Below are positions 26,475-35,377 of a DNA stretch of 64,000 bases, piece by piece. The first letter of the stretch is position 1, and each line of letters begins with the position of its first letter. The position numbers and the translations under genes are program-made. Origin of the DNA: Pandoraea terrae (GTDB taxonomy: Bacteria > Pseudomonadota > Gammaproteobacteria > Burkholderiales > Burkholderiaceae); the NCBI RefSeq assembly GCF_902459695.1, contig NZ_CABPRZ010000020.1, positions 1 through 64,000 of the forward strand, read 5' to 3'. The notes below the pieces were generated by a model. It was not told the DNA's origin, ran no database searches, and saw only the letters and a list, made by a program, of their open reading frames with translations.

Positions 26475-27515
26475 TCAGCGCGCAGCCGGCGTGAACTTGT
26501 CGAAATAGATGTGCTCGGGCGCGACGCCGGCGCGCTGCAACACCGGCAGCAGCGCATCGATCATCGGGGGCGGACCGCACGAGAAGGCGTCCATCTGCCC
26601 CTCGAGCTGTTCGGCCCGCAGCGTGCGCTCGACCACGTCGTGGATATAGCCGGTCTCGCCAGTCCACGCGTCGTCGTCCGATGGTTGCGACAGTGCTGGA
26701 ATGAAGCGGAAGTCATCGAGCTTCTGCTCAAGCTCGGCGAACTGTTCCATGTAGAACAGGTCGCGCCGATTACGCGCGCCATAGAAGAACCGCACAGGGC
26801 GCTGTTCCCCGCTTTGCATGTGGTCGTTCAGGATGGACCACAGCGGAGACATGCCTGAGCCGCCCCCCACCAGGATCAGCGGCCCCGGCCGTCCTTCGCG
26901 CCGGAAGCAGCCGCCATACGGACCTTTGACCCGCACGGGGGTGCCAACCTCCAGCGATCCGTCGAGCAGGGAAGAAAACGCGCCGTCCGGGTATTTCTTG
27001 ATGATGAACTCCAGCTGAGTCGGCTGGTTCGGCGTGTTCGCCATCGAATAGGAGCGCATGATGCCGATGCCGGGCACCGTCAGTTCGACAAACTGCCCGG
27101 CCCAGAACTTCAAGGGCTCGTCGAGCTGCACTTGCAGTAGCCGGATGTCGTGGGTCAGGGTCTTGATGCCGGCGAGCTTCCCCTGGAACTCCTTGACTGC
27201 GATGGAACGGCTCAATACGTCCTCGTCGTAGTTGAGCAGTTCTACGGTGATGTCGCTATATGCATAGGTCCGGCACAGCAGGATATGTCCCGTATCGCGC
27301 TCGTAGTCCGGCAATGCGAAGGTCGAATACTTCTGCACCTCCGCATCGCCATCCACGAGTACGCACTTGCAACTGCTGCACTGACCTTCGCGGCAACCAT
27401 GCATGACCGCGATGCCCTGGCGGAAGGCGGCGTCGAGCACCCACTCGCCCTCCTCGACCTCCATCTCGACACCGACCGGCTCGAACCGGACGGTATGTAC
27501 ACGTTTCTCAGACAT
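26475..27515 (-). CDS. prmB: Monooxygenase reductase (2Fe-2S / FAD / NADH)
   Basis: 346 residues. An N-terminal plant-type ferredoxin has the cluster ligands CREGQCSSC and a fourth Cys in ILLC. The FAD-binding segment RSYSMAN and the nucleotide-binding GGGSGMSPLWSIL follow, with a C-terminal CGPPPMIDA. It passes electrons from NADH to the di-iron hydroxylase. Position between the large and small hydroxylase subunits is typical of group 5/6 soluble di-iron monooxygenases. Confidence 0.93.
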   Translation of the reverse strand: MSEKRVHTVRFEPVGVEMEVEEGEWVLDAAFRQGIAVMHGCREGQCSSCKCVLVDGDAEVQKYSTFALPDYERDTGHILLCRTYAYSDITVELLNYDEDVLSRSIAVKEFQGKLAGIKTLTHDIRLLQVQLDEPLKFWAGQFVELTVPGIGIMRSYSMANTPNQPTQLEFIIKKYPDGAFSSLLDGSLEVGTPVRVKGPYGGCFRREGRPGPLILVGGGSGMSPLWSILNDHMQSGEQRPVRFFYGARNRRDLFYMEQFAELEQKLDDFRFIPALSQPSDDDAWTGETGYIHDVVERTLRAEQLEGQMDAFSCGPPPMIDALLPVLQRAGVAPEHIYFDKFTPAAR

Positions 27516-27587
27516 ATCAGTTCTCTTTCATTTTTGCCCGTGGCGGCGCGTCCGGCCGGGATGCCGGCTGAACGCGCATGAACACTA

Positions 27588-29261
27588 TTACGCGGCGAAC
27601 GGGTTGATCTTGAAGCCCGCCCGGTACTCGGCGATGTGTTTCTCGCGTTGCTCGGGCGTCATTTCACGCAGCAGGATCAGCGGGCTCTGGAGCTTGTGAC
27701 CGCGGACGTGGTCGAGTGTCCACATCTGCTTTTCGTCGAAGCGCAGGTGCGGCTGCGAGACAAGGGTCTTCCCGTCGGGGCGAACGAATCCGAGGTCCTT
27801 GACAACGTCGGCGAGGTCCCAACCGTGGTAGCACTCCTCCCACTCGCGGCGGCCGCTGAAGCGGCCCATTGCCGGTGTCGGCCGGCCTTCATACTCGGCG
27901 GCAAAGGCGACCTTGTGCGTCCAGCGGCACAGGTCCGAGCAATAGGTGTAGAGCTGGCCGTCTACTTCGTCGGTCACGAAATCCTCGCGGATCAGGCACG
28001 GCACCATGCAACTCCAGCAGCGGTGCGGGTACACGTAGCCGTTTTCCTGGTCGAACAGGATGTTGGTCTCGCCCGGCACACTCTTCTTCGCGTACCACTT
28101 CCAGAAGTCGCCAAACTCCGCATACCAGCCCGGGTATTTGTGCTCGAACCATTCGAAGTCCTTCTCCGTCTGGGCTTCGATGCGCCAGAAGTTCACCGGC
28201 CAGCCGACCGCAAAGAACTGTGCGACCTTGTGAACGTAGTTCTTCTTGACGAGCCGATCCCATGCCGCGCTGACGTCGTCGTGATGGATCTTGATGCCGT
28301 ATTTCTCGAGCGGCAGCATGTAGGTACGGTAGTAGTCTTCATAAATCCAGCGGTGCCACAGTTCAGCATAGGACTCCTTACTCTTGCTGCGATCCGTCGT
28401 GCCGTATTCAATGATCGTGCCAATGGCAGCATCGACGATCGCGTGGTTCTGCCAGAATGCGTAACGGATGTCGCGCTCGAGCAGCAGGTGGTTGTCCGGA
28501 TCGTTGATGACCGACATCAACAGCGAGTGGCCGTTGCCGATGTGGCGGCTTTCATCCGACTGGACCGAGAGGAACACTGTGGGCAGCGCATAGTCGCCGT
28601 TGCGGGCGGCTTCAGATGGCATGGCCACGAACAGCGTATTGGTGAAGCCTGTCTCGGCAACCACTTGCAGGTAGATGTTGGCGGCGGTCAGCGCATCACC
28701 CGTCAGGAAGCCTTCACCGAACTGGCGTCCAATGGTGGTGGCGTAGCACTTGCCGAAGGCGGCTTCGGTGATGTCGAATCCGGCCGGGTCGATGTAGTTT
28801 TCCATGTACCACTTCTTCAGGTTCATCTGAATCGTGGAGTGGCGGAATTCGTCGACCATCTGCATGGTGAAGCCGGTGCGCAGTTCCTCCCCTGGCGCCA
28901 GGCGGCCAAGCATCGACATCGAGCGCGCAGCCGAGATCTCGGGGAACGGAATGATCGCCAGAAACAGCTTCATCCACTCAACCCAACGGGCTTCTACATT
29001 ACGGAACATGTCACCGCGTAGCGCGGCGTCGAGTGCGCCGTAAACACGGTTATCTTTTTCCTCCTGCATCGGGAAATAAGAGCGAAGCACTTGCTTCATC
29101 GGGTCACGCGGCGCTTTGCTTATTTTGTAGTCCGTCGGAAACGTCATCGCTTCCTGCACGTAGCTCGGCTGCCAGCCGAGATCCGCAATGCGCTTCGCCG
29201 CTTCGCCAATGCTTATGCCTTTCTGTGACGTGATCTTGTTCAACGTCAGCGTGTCTGCCAT
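27588..29261 (-). CDS. prmA: Di-iron monooxygenase hydroxylase, large (alpha) subunit
   Basis: 557 residues from the ATG at 29261, chosen for its AGGAG ribosome site; the in-frame extension upstream is leader. The carboxylate-bridged di-iron ligands are visible: Glu in [16 protein letters not shown] (ExxH), Glu in VVAETGFTN and SDESRHI (ExxH). The C-terminal part has Cys-rich CWSCMVPC. Four-component enzymes of this type (groups 5/6) hydroxylate propane, acetone or phenol; the sequence alone does not decide which. It is the first gene of a sigma54-controlled operon. Confidence 0.95.
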   Translation of the reverse strand: MADTLTLNKITSQKGISIGEAAKRIADLGWQPSYVQEAMTFPTDYKISKAPRDPMKQVLRSYFPMQEEKDNRVYGALDAALRGDMFRNVEARWVEWMKLFLAIIPFPEISAARSMSMLGRLAPGEELRTGFTMQMVDEFRHSTIQMNLKKWYMENYIDPAGFDITEAAFGKCYATTIGRQFGEGFLTGDALTAANIYLQVVAETGFTNTLFVAMPSEAARNGDYALPTVFLSVQSDESRHIGNGHSLLMSVINDPDNHLLLERDIRYAFWQNHAIVDAAIGTIIEYGTTDRSKSKESYAELWHRWIYEDYYRTYMLPLEKYGIKIHHDDVSAAWDRLVKKNYVHKVAQFFAVGWPVNFWRIEAQTEKDFEWFEHKYPGWYAEFGDFWKWYAKKSVPGETNILFDQENGYVYPHRCWSCMVPCLIREDFVTDEVDGQLYTYCSDLCRWTHKVAFAAEYEGRPTPAMGRFSGRREWEECYHGWDLADVVKDLGFVRPDGKTLVSQPHLRFDEKQMWTLDHVRGHKLQSPLILLREMTPEQREKHIAEYRAGFKINPFAA

Positions 29262-29489
29262 GGGTCTTCTCCTGTGATGGTTGCTGTCCGTACAACGGCA
29301 GATGTGTGCGTGGCGCGTCCACCACTGCCGTTGCCTTGATCGATGTCCGGACGCTTGCTTGAACAGGAAGGCGTTGGCAGCGATCGCGCCACTTGAGAGG
29401 CGTCGCTCGACTTGTCCTTGCGTCTCCATGTTCTTCTTGTTGTGCGCCGTCAACTCTTCGGCGCCGGCCATCGACCTGCACTCATACGA

Positions 29490-29504
29490 GCAAGTCGCGT
29501 GCCA
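29490..29504 (-). promoter_or_regulatory. sigma54 promoter of the monooxygenase operon
   Basis: Minus-strand TGGCACG-CGAC-TTGC matches the -24/-12 consensus TGGCACG-N4-TTGC exactly. Start expected near 29478, giving a leader of about 215 bases before the large-subunit gene. Confidence 0.88.
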
Positions 29505-29574
29505 TGCGCAAGGCGCCTGCTACTGCCCTGATTTCAATGGGAGTTTTGTACGAGGCGGATTGAGGGGGGTCTTG

Positions 29575-29730
29575 TTTTGCGACAGCCCGGCTGTGGGTGC
29601 GTCTCAATATCGGACGGAGCGGGCCGACGCGTAACGCGCGGCGGTGCGGACGAATCGAACCACACAGCCGCCCGATTTTCGGACAGGTGCCGACCAGGCA
29701 ATCGTGTGTAGGCGTCCGATTTTACGACAG
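29575..29730. promoter_or_regulatory. Shared activator-binding region between divergent sigma54 promoters
   Basis: Four related half-sites: TTTTGCGACAG (29575-29585), GCGTCTCAATAT (29599-29610, inverse), GATTTTCGGACAG (29674-29686) and GATTTTACGACAG (29718-29730). They lie about 70-215 bases upstream of the minus -24 element and about 85-240 bases upstream of the plus one, the usual range for enhancer-binding proteins. Half-sites of the same kind precede the other two sigma54 promoters. Binding by the linked AcoR-type activator is inferred. Confidence 0.55.
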
Positions 29731-29812
29731 GCAAATTTACGCACTGACGGCAGCGCAAAAATATCCAAATGGATTCAAAGGCTTGGAAAGCATCCGGCCG
29801 ACCTTCGAGGGC

Positions 29813-29827
29813 TGGCATGCAAGCTGC
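29813..29827 (+). promoter_or_regulatory. sigma54 promoter of the dehydrogenase operon
   Basis: TGGCATG-CAAG-CTGC on the plus strand keeps the invariant GG-N10-GC and differs little from consensus. Start near 29839, about 30 bases before the TTG start of the VOC gene. Confidence 0.72.
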
Positions 29828-29870
29828 TTTCATGTATTGCCATCATCACCATCTTTATCGAGGAGGCACG

Positions 29871-30266
29871 TTGCCTAAATACATTCATTCCATGATTCGT
29901 GTGCGCGAGCTGGCGCCCGCCATTCGTTTCTATACGCAGGGCTTTGGTCTGCGAGAGTCGCATCGGCTCGACTTCCCCTCCTTCACCCTGGTGTACCTGC
30001 GCGACCCGGAAAGCGGCTTTGAGATCGAGTTGACTCAAAACAAGGGGCGCACCGAACCGTATGACCTTGGAACAGGGTATGGGCATATGGCGTTCTGCAC
30101 CGATGACCTCGACGCGTTGCGGCAGTCGCTGGATGCGCTCGGCGGCCAGCCGACCGACATCAAGTCATTGTCCATCGATGGCGAGCCGGTCGCGCAGTTC
30201 TTCTTCGTGACCGACCCGGACGGTTACAAGATCGAGGTGCTCAAGAAGGCCGGGCACTACGTGTAG
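29871..30266 (+). CDS. VOC family protein (glyoxalase I-like)
   Basis: 131 residues if translation starts at the TTG at 29871, which sits right behind AGGAGG; the upstream ATG ORF adds implausible sequence and lies over the promoter. LPKYIHSMIRVRELAPAIRFYTQGFGLRESHR resembles lactoylglutathione lyase starts. Metal-site residues appear in GYGHMAFCTDD and in FFVTDPDGYKIEVL. It is the first gene of the sigma54-driven GMC dehydrogenase operon. It may act on a reactive aldehyde or glutathione adduct, but the substrate is unknown. Confidence 0.8.
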   Translation: MPKYIHSMIRVRELAPAIRFYTQGFGLRESHRLDFPSFTLVYLRDPESGFEIELTQNKGRTEPYDLGTGYGHMAFCTDDLDALRQSLDALGGQPTDIKSLSIDGEPVAQFFFVTDPDGYKIEVLKKAGHYV

Positions 30267-30309
30267 AGAACAACAAGCAAGCAGCTTCCATCTCACCAGG
30301 AGACAAAAA

Positions 30310-30921
30310 ATGATCCCCATGTTCTTCAAGCCGCGTCAAACGGAAGGTCGCGCAACCGCAGACAGCGACGGCGAGCCCAGCAGCATTGCCCGCCGCAACG
30401 TCATGAAGGCCTCGGCGCTGCTGACCGGCGTGCTGGCCGCACAAAGCGCAGTCGGGTTACTGGCCCCCAGCTTGGCTTGGGCGCTCGAAGTGAAGCATCT
30501 CAACCAAGCGCAGGCCGATGCAGTGCTGGCGCTCATCAAGACGCTGTACCCCCACAGGAACCTGCCCGACGCCATCTACGCGCTCGCGGTCAAGGACGTC
30601 GACGGTCTCGCCGCAGGCGCGGATGGCCGACAGTTGGTCGCGAACGGCGTGCGCCGGCTGAACGCCAAGGCGGGAGGCAGGTGGTCAAAGCTGTCCGCTG
30701 AGGCACGACACAAGATCGTCGCAGATCTGATCGAGGATCCGTTCGTCCAGAAGGTGCGCGGCATGTGCCTGACGTCGCTGTATGACAACGAGCTGGCTTT
30801 CGCACATTTCGGGTACCAGGGTGAGGCGTTCTCGAAGGGCGGCTACGTCTTCCGCGGCTTCAACGACCTGACGTGGCTGCCCAACCCGCCGGCCAGCGCC
30901 AGTCCGGCATTGGCTGCCTGA
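30310..30921 (+). CDS. Tat-exported small subunit of GMC dehydrogenase (gluconate 2-dehydrogenase subunit 3-like)
   Basis: 203 residues. A twin-arginine signal (ARRNVMKASALLTGVLA) predicts export of the folded complex. The rest matches the subunit 3 family: HLNQAQADAVLALIKTLYPHR.LPDAIYA and RGMCLTSLYDNELAFAHFGYQGEAFSKGGYVFRGFNDLTWLP. Such subunits carry their flavoprotein partner out through Tat. The GMC flavoprotein follows 33 bases later, with AGGAG before both genes. Confidence 0.87.
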   Translation: MIPMFFKPRQTEGRATADSDGEPSSIARRNVMKASALLTGVLAAQSAVGLLAPSLAWALEVKHLNQAQADAVLALIKTLYPHRNLPDAIYALAVKDVDGLAAGADGRQLVANGVRRLNAKAGGRWSKLSAEARHKIVADLIEDPFVQKVRGMCLTSLYDNELAFAHFGYQGEAFSKGGYVFRGFNDLTWLPNPPASASPALAA

Positions 30922-30954
30922 TACATCGATAACAATTCAGAGGAGAACGAAATC

Positions 30955-32523
30955 ATGACTCAATTCTCGCTTGACGACGACTCGGTCGTCGTCATTATCG
31001 GCTCTGGCGCGGGTGGTGGAACCTTGGCGAATGAACTCTGCCAGAAGGGCGTCAAGGTTGTGTTGCTCGAAGCCGGCCAACGTCAGTCGTCGGCAACCTT
31101 CATCAACGACGAGTGGCCGTCCTTCAAGCAATTGGCCTGGACCGACAAGCGGACCACGTCCGGGAGTTGGCGCGTGGCGCTCGACTTCCCGAACCTGCCC
31201 GCATGGATCTGCAAGACCGTTGGCGGAACGACGACCCATTGGGCTGGCGCATCGTTGCGTTTTCATGAGCACGAGCTCAAGGCACGCACCCACTATGGCG
31301 CGGTGGCCGGGGCCAACCTGCTCGACTGGCCGATCAGCCTTGCGGATCTCGAGCCATATTACGCCAAGGCCGAAGACAAGATGGGCGTGACGCGCACCAA
31401 CGACATTGCGGGCCTGCCCGGCAACAACAACTTCAAGGTGATGTACAACGGCGCCACCAAGCTTGGCTACAAACAGTGCAGTACCGGGCGCATGGCCATC
31501 AACAGTGCGCCGCGCGCGGGCCGCGGCCGCTGCATGCAATTGGGCTTCTGCTTCCAGGGTTGCAAGTCGGGCGCCAAATGGTCAACCCTTTACACCGAGA
31601 TTCCCGCCGCCGAAACGACCGGCAACCTGGAGCTGCGCACCCAGGCCCACGTCACCCAGATCGAACACAATAGCCAGGGCAAGGTCACCGGGGTCGTTTA
31701 CTACGACGCTCAAGGCAAGCAACAGCGTCAGAAGGCTCGCGTCGTATGCGTTGCCGGGAATTCGATCGAAACCCCGCGCTTGCTGCTGCTTTCGGCCAGC
31801 GGAAAATTCCCGCACGGACTCGCCAACAGTTCGGACCAGGTCGGGCGCAACTATATGCGGCACATGACAGGCTCGGTATATGCGTACTTCGACCATCCGG
31901 TGCATTTCTATCGCGGCACGGTGATGGCCGGCATCATCCAGGACGAAGTCGAACACAATCCGAAGCGGGGTTTCGTCGGCGGATACGAGATGGAGACCAT
32001 CTCGCTGGGTCTTTCGTTCTACGCTGCTTTTCTCAACCCGGGTTCATGGGGTCCGGAGTTCGCCGACTTCATCGACAACTACGCCAACACGGCCGGCATG
32101 TGGCTGGTTGGCGAAGACATGCCTCAGCAATCAAACCGCGTGACGCTGAATTCCGCGGCCAAGGACCAGTACGGTTTGCCGGTACCGAACGTCCACTATG
32201 ACGACCACCCGAACGACATCGCGATGCGCGAGCACGCCTATCGTCAAGGTGAGGCGGTCTATCGAGCCGTTGGTGCCAAGAAGGTGATGCGCACGCCGCC
32301 GTATCCGTCCACGCACAATCTTGGTACCTGCCGCATGAGCGACAAGCCCGAGGACGGTGTGTGCAACAAGCACGGGCAAACCCACGATATCGCCAACCTG
32401 TTCATTTCGGATGGCAGCCAGTTCACCTCGAGCGCAGCCGAAAACCCCACGCTGACGATCGTCACCCTGGCAATTCGTCAGGCTGACTTCATCGCGCAGC
32501 AGATGTCCCGCGGGGCGATCTGA
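30955..32523 (+). CDS. GMC-family FAD alcohol/sugar dehydrogenase
   Basis: 522 residues. The N-terminal FAD fold is VVVIIGSGAGGGTLANELCQKGVKVVLLEAG. The C-terminal GMC domain has HNLGTCRMS (catalytic His region) and a second conserved Asn block SAAENPTLTIVTLAIRQADF. Together with the Tat subunit upstream and the cytochrome c downstream it forms a membrane-associated periplasmic dehydrogenase feeding electrons to quinone or oxidases. The likely substrate is an alcohol made by the monooxygenase; this is inference from linkage. Confidence 0.9.
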   Translation: MTQFSLDDDSVVVIIGSGAGGGTLANELCQKGVKVVLLEAGQRQSSATFINDEWPSFKQLAWTDKRTTSGSWRVALDFPNLPAWICKTVGGTTTHWAGASLRFHEHELKARTHYGAVAGANLLDWPISLADLEPYYAKAEDKMGVTRTNDIAGLPGNNNFKVMYNGATKLGYKQCSTGRMAINSAPRAGRGRCMQLGFCFQGCKSGAKWSTLYTEIPAAETTGNLELRTQAHVTQIEHNSQGKVTGVVYYDAQGKQQRQKARVVCVAGNSIETPRLLLLSASGKFPHGLANSSDQVGRNYMRHMTGSVYAYFDHPVHFYRGTVMAGIIQDEVEHNPKRGFVGGYEMETISLGLSFYAAFLNPGSWGPEFADFIDNYANTAGMWLVGEDMPQQSNRVTLNSAAKDQYGLPVPNVHYDDHPNDIAMREHAYRQGEAVYRAVGAKKVMRTPPYPSTHNLGTCRMSDKPEDGVCNKHGQTHDIANLFISDGSQFTSSAAENPTLTIVTLAIRQADFIAQQMSRGAI

Positions 32524-32539
32524 CATGGAGCCAGGCAGC

Positions 32540-32893
32540 ATGGACATCTCAATCAGTCGCCTTCTCATCACAGCATTGACGTCAGGCGGGGTATTCCTGG
32601 CGCTCCAATGCTTCGCAGCGGACACGCCGGCGAACATCCAGCGCGTGCTCGACACCAACAATTGCAGTGCCTGTCATGGCAAGACGGAACCGGTCGTAGG
32701 GCCGGCCTTCAATGCCGTCGCCGCAAAGTACGCGAACACTCCGGACGCAGCGGATCGGTTGGTGGGGAAGGTACGTAGCGGCGGCAGTGGCGTCTGGGGT
32801 CAGGTGGCGATGCCACCCAACCCCGGCATCACGGACGCGGACTTGCGTACGGTCCTCGCATGGATCCTGAAACAGACACCCGGGCATCAGTGA
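32540..32893 (+). CDS. Cytochrome c subunit of the GMC dehydrogenase
   Basis: 117 residues from the ATG at 32540, preferred because GGAG precedes it and the signal peptide (ISISRLLITALTSGGVFLALQCFA) then has a short N-region; an ATG at 32525 overlapping the GMC stop is the alternative. One heme motif CSACH, and a Met ligand probably in VAMPPNPGITDADL. A single-heme class I cytochrome c located in the periplasm, the electron acceptor of the flavoprotein. Last gene before a strong terminator. Confidence 0.88.
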   Translation: MDISISRLLITALTSGGVFLALQCFAADTPANIQRVLDTNNCSACHGKTEPVVGPAFNAVAAKYANTPDAADRLVGKVRSGGSGVWGQVAMPPNPGITDADLRTVLAWILKQTPGHQ

Positions 32894-32911
32894 GTGCCGC
32901 GAGGTGATGCG

Positions 32912-32932
32912 GCCCGCGCGCGGGCATTTTTT
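32912..32932 (+). terminator. Rho-independent terminator of the GMC operon
   Basis: GCCCGCGCGCGGGC hairpin followed by ATTTTTT, 19 bases after the cytochrome stop. It separates this operon from the Zn-ADH operon, which has its own sigma54 promoter. Confidence 0.85.
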
Positions 32933-33032
32933 GCGGCCGCGCTCATGCTCGGGCAGGCCGTGCGTTTTCTTCCGTCGGCCACGCGTCCGGGAATCGGACA
33001 CCTGAACCCGGCGCGTGGCACACAGTTCGTAC

Positions 33033-33045
33033 GGTTTTGCGACAC
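33033..33045 (+). promoter_or_regulatory. Putative activator half-site before the Zn-ADH operon
   Basis: GGTTTTGCGACAC resembles TTTTGCGACAG at 29575. It lies about 97 bases upstream of the -24 element at 33141. A weaker GAATCGGACACC is at 32991-33002. Confidence 0.45.
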
Positions 33046-33140
33046 GAAATCCCCCGCCTGACGTCGCGCGGCGTACGGACCCAGAGAAATCGCCTTTTGA
33101 ATCAATGCTCTATCGGGCATGAGGACTTGACAACCGGGCG

Positions 33141-33155
33141 TGGCACAAAAGCTGC
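33141..33155 (+). promoter_or_regulatory. sigma54 promoter of the Zn-ADH operon
   Basis: TGGCAC-AAAAG-CTGC keeps the invariant GG-N10-GC and matches the consensus closely. Start near 33167, leader of about 115 bases to the ATG at 33284. Confidence 0.85.
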
Positions 33156-33283
33156 AAACAAGAAGGCATAAAGCCGGCACACCGGCGAACGGAATCCGAA
33201 CCTGCCGCAGGCACGACAAAAGAGCAGGTAGCCAAAAGGGTTCCGACAAAACAGAACCCCTCAGGGGCAAAGGAGACAATCCC

Positions 33284-34327
33284 ATGAAGGCTGCCGTACT
33301 GCATGAGTACGACGAGCACCTCGTAAACGATGCGTGGTTGCGCTGCGAGGAGGTCGAAGATCCCAGGATTGAACGGCCGACAGACGTCATCGTCCGCGTC
33401 GGTGGAGCAGGCGTATGCCGCACTGACCTGCATGTTATCGAAGGTATCTGGCGCGGCAAGGCCGACGTGGCGCTGCCCCACATCCTCGGACACGAGAACG
33501 CCGGGTGGGTCGAAGCCACGGGCAGCGCGGTCGAGCATGTCAAGGTCGGCGATCCGGTCATCTGTCACCCGCTGGTGACTGGCGGTCACTGCCTGGCCTG
33601 CCGGCGCGGAAACGACATGCATGCCGCCGAGAGTCGCTTCCCCGGTATCAACGCCAACGGCGGTTACGCTGAGTACATGCTCACGGGCGAGCGTTCGCTT
33701 ATCAAACTGCCGAAATCGCTGGCGCCCAAGGACGTGGCGCCATACACGGATGCGGGCTTGACCGCGTATCACGCCGCACGCAAGGCCGCACACCATCTGC
33801 TCCCGGGGCAGTACGCCGTGGTGATCGGAGCCGGCGGGCTGGGGCACATTGGCATTCAAGTGCTTCACGCCTTGTGCGCCGCGGAAATCATCGTGATCGA
33901 CCGCACGGAACAGGCGCTGCACCTGGCTGCCGATTGTGGCGCGCAACACTTGGTCATGGGTGACGAACATGTCGTCGACCGAGTGCTTGAACTGACGGGC
34001 GGACATGGTGCAGAGGCGGTACTGGACTTCGTCGGCGAGGGCGATTCAGTCGCCAACGGGTTGGCCATGACGCGCAATGCCGGCTTCTATTACGTAGTCG
34101 GCTACGGCGGGCGCCTTGAAGTGCCGACCATCGACCTGATCACCAGTGAAAAGACCATCGTGGGCAACCTGGTGGGCACTTACCCCGAACTGATGGAACT
34201 CATGGCGCTGGCCGATAGCGGACGCGTGCGCCTTGCCACGCGCGAGTATTCCCTGGCGGACGCCAATCTCGCGCTCAAGGATCTTCACCATGGCCGTGTG
34301 GTAGGCCGTGCAGTGTTACTTCCATAG
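33284..34327 (+). CDS. NAD-dependent zinc alcohol dehydrogenase
   Basis: 347 residues from the ATG at 33284 behind AAGGAG; the ORF continues upstream through the promoter. Catalytic zinc ligands are present: Cys in GAGVCRTDLH and GHENAG. The structural zinc loop is altered: only two of the usual four Cys remain (GGHCLACRRGNDMHA). The NAD fold has VVIGAGGLGHIGIQV and ends in IVIDRTEQ. Related ADHs accompany prm/mim monooxygenases and oxidise the alcohol product (for example 2-propanol to acetone); the substrate here is not proven. Confidence 0.9.
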   Translation: MKAAVLHEYDEHLVNDAWLRCEEVEDPRIERPTDVIVRVGGAGVCRTDLHVIEGIWRGKADVALPHILGHENAGWVEATGSAVEHVKVGDPVICHPLVTGGHCLACRRGNDMHAAESRFPGINANGGYAEYMLTGERSLIKLPKSLAPKDVAPYTDAGLTAYHAARKAAHHLLPGQYAVVIGAGGLGHIGIQVLHALCAAEIIVIDRTEQALHLAADCGAQHLVMGDEHVVDRVLELTGGHGAEAVLDFVGEGDSVANGLAMTRNAGFYYVVGYGGRLEVPTIDLITSEKTIVGNLVGTYPELMELMALADSGRVRLATREYSLADANLALKDLHHGRVVGRAVLLP

Positions 34328-34357
34328 GACGGCATCACACATTGCGTGGAGGCTGAA

Positions 34358-35377
34358 ATGACACGTATTCCCGTCAGCGTTCTTACGGGTTTTCTCGGTG
34401 CAGGAAAGACCACCCTGCTCAACAGGATCCTCGGCGAATCGCATGGCAAACGCTACGCGGTGATCGTCAACGAGTACGGCAAGCTCGGTATCGATGGCGA
34501 CCTGGTGATGGGCGCCGAGGATGAAGTGCTGGAACTCAACAACGGTTGCCTGTGCTGCAAGGTGCGCGGTGACCTGATCCGAGTGGTGTCAGCGCTGCTC
34601 AGGCGCAAAGGCACGCTCGACGGCATTCTGATCGAGACGTCCGGGCTTGCCGACCCGGCGCCGGTCATCCAGACGTTTTTCGCAGATGACTACATTCGGC
34701 AGCATACCTGTATTGACACCGTTATCTGCGTTGCTGACGCCCGACATCTGCAGCGCCAGCTTTCAGACAACTGTGAAGCGGCACAGCAACTGGCGCAGGC
34801 CGACACCGTCGTCCTCAACAAGGTCGACCTGCTTGAACCTGGCACGGCCTCCGAAGCGGACGCACTGAGTGCGCTGGACGATTCCGTGCGGGCGATCAAT
34901 CCGACCGCCCAGTTGCTGCACGGCGTGCGATGCGATGTGCCACTCGACCTGCTGCTCGGGCGTAGCGCATTCGATCCGGGGCGTCTGCGTCTGAACCCGT
35001 TGCGCCCCGTACTGGCCACGGCCAAGGGCGACGCGCCGGGCCGCCTCATGACGATTACGCCGGCCCGCCACAGTCATGGCATCGAATGCGCTTCGTTCCA
35101 GCTCGAACGGCCGCTGGCTCGCGAGCGGTTCCTGCCCTGGTTGCAACAACTCGTGCGCGAACGCGGCCAGGACCTGCTTCGGCTCAAGGGTATCGTCGAT
35201 CTCGACGACAGTGACCGGCGCCTGGTGTTCCAGGGCGTACACATGACGCTTGACCTGGTGTTCGGCACCTCGTGGGAGCCATGCGAGCAGCGCGACAGCC
35301 GCCTGGTCTTCATTGGCCGCAACCTCAACCAGCAAAGCCTGCGCAAGGAACTGGATACCTGCGGAGCGCACCGATGA
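34358..35377 (+). CDS. CobW/COG0523 family GTPase (putative metallochaperone)
   Basis: 339 residues from the ATG at 34358 behind GGAGG. GTPase motifs: P-loop [12 protein letters not shown], metal-binding [20 protein letters not shown], and NKVDLL. A C-terminal CobW domain ends [17 protein letters not shown]. The family inserts Zn, Co or Fe into client enzymes. The gene lies between the Zn-ADH and a WD40 gene and overlaps the latter, so its client is probably the ADH or the di-iron hydroxylase; this is inference. Confidence 0.9.
   Translation: MTRIPVSVLTGFLGAGKTTLLNRILGESHGKRYAVIVNEYGKLGIDGDLVMGAEDEVLELNNGCLCCKVRGDLIRVVSALLRRKGTLDGILIETSGLADPAPVIQTFFADDYIRQHTCIDTVICVADARHLQRQLSDNCEAAQQLAQADTVVLNKVDLLEPGTASEADALSALDDSVRAINPTAQLLHGVRCDVPLDLLLGRSAFDPGRLRLNPLRPVLATAKGDAPGRLMTITPARHSHGIECASFQLERPLARERFLPWLQQLVRERGQDLLRLKGIVDLDDSDRRLVFQGVHMTLDLVFGTSWEPCEQRDSRLVFIGRNLNQQSLRKELDTCGAHR

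Noticed and set aside
27636-29021. 461-codon ORF on the plus strand
   Set aside because: Shadow of the monooxygenase large subunit.
29262-29471. N-terminal extension of the monooxygenase large subunit
   Set aside because: Lies in the leader between the sigma54 start and a good AGGAG/ATG at 29261; composition is not protein-like.
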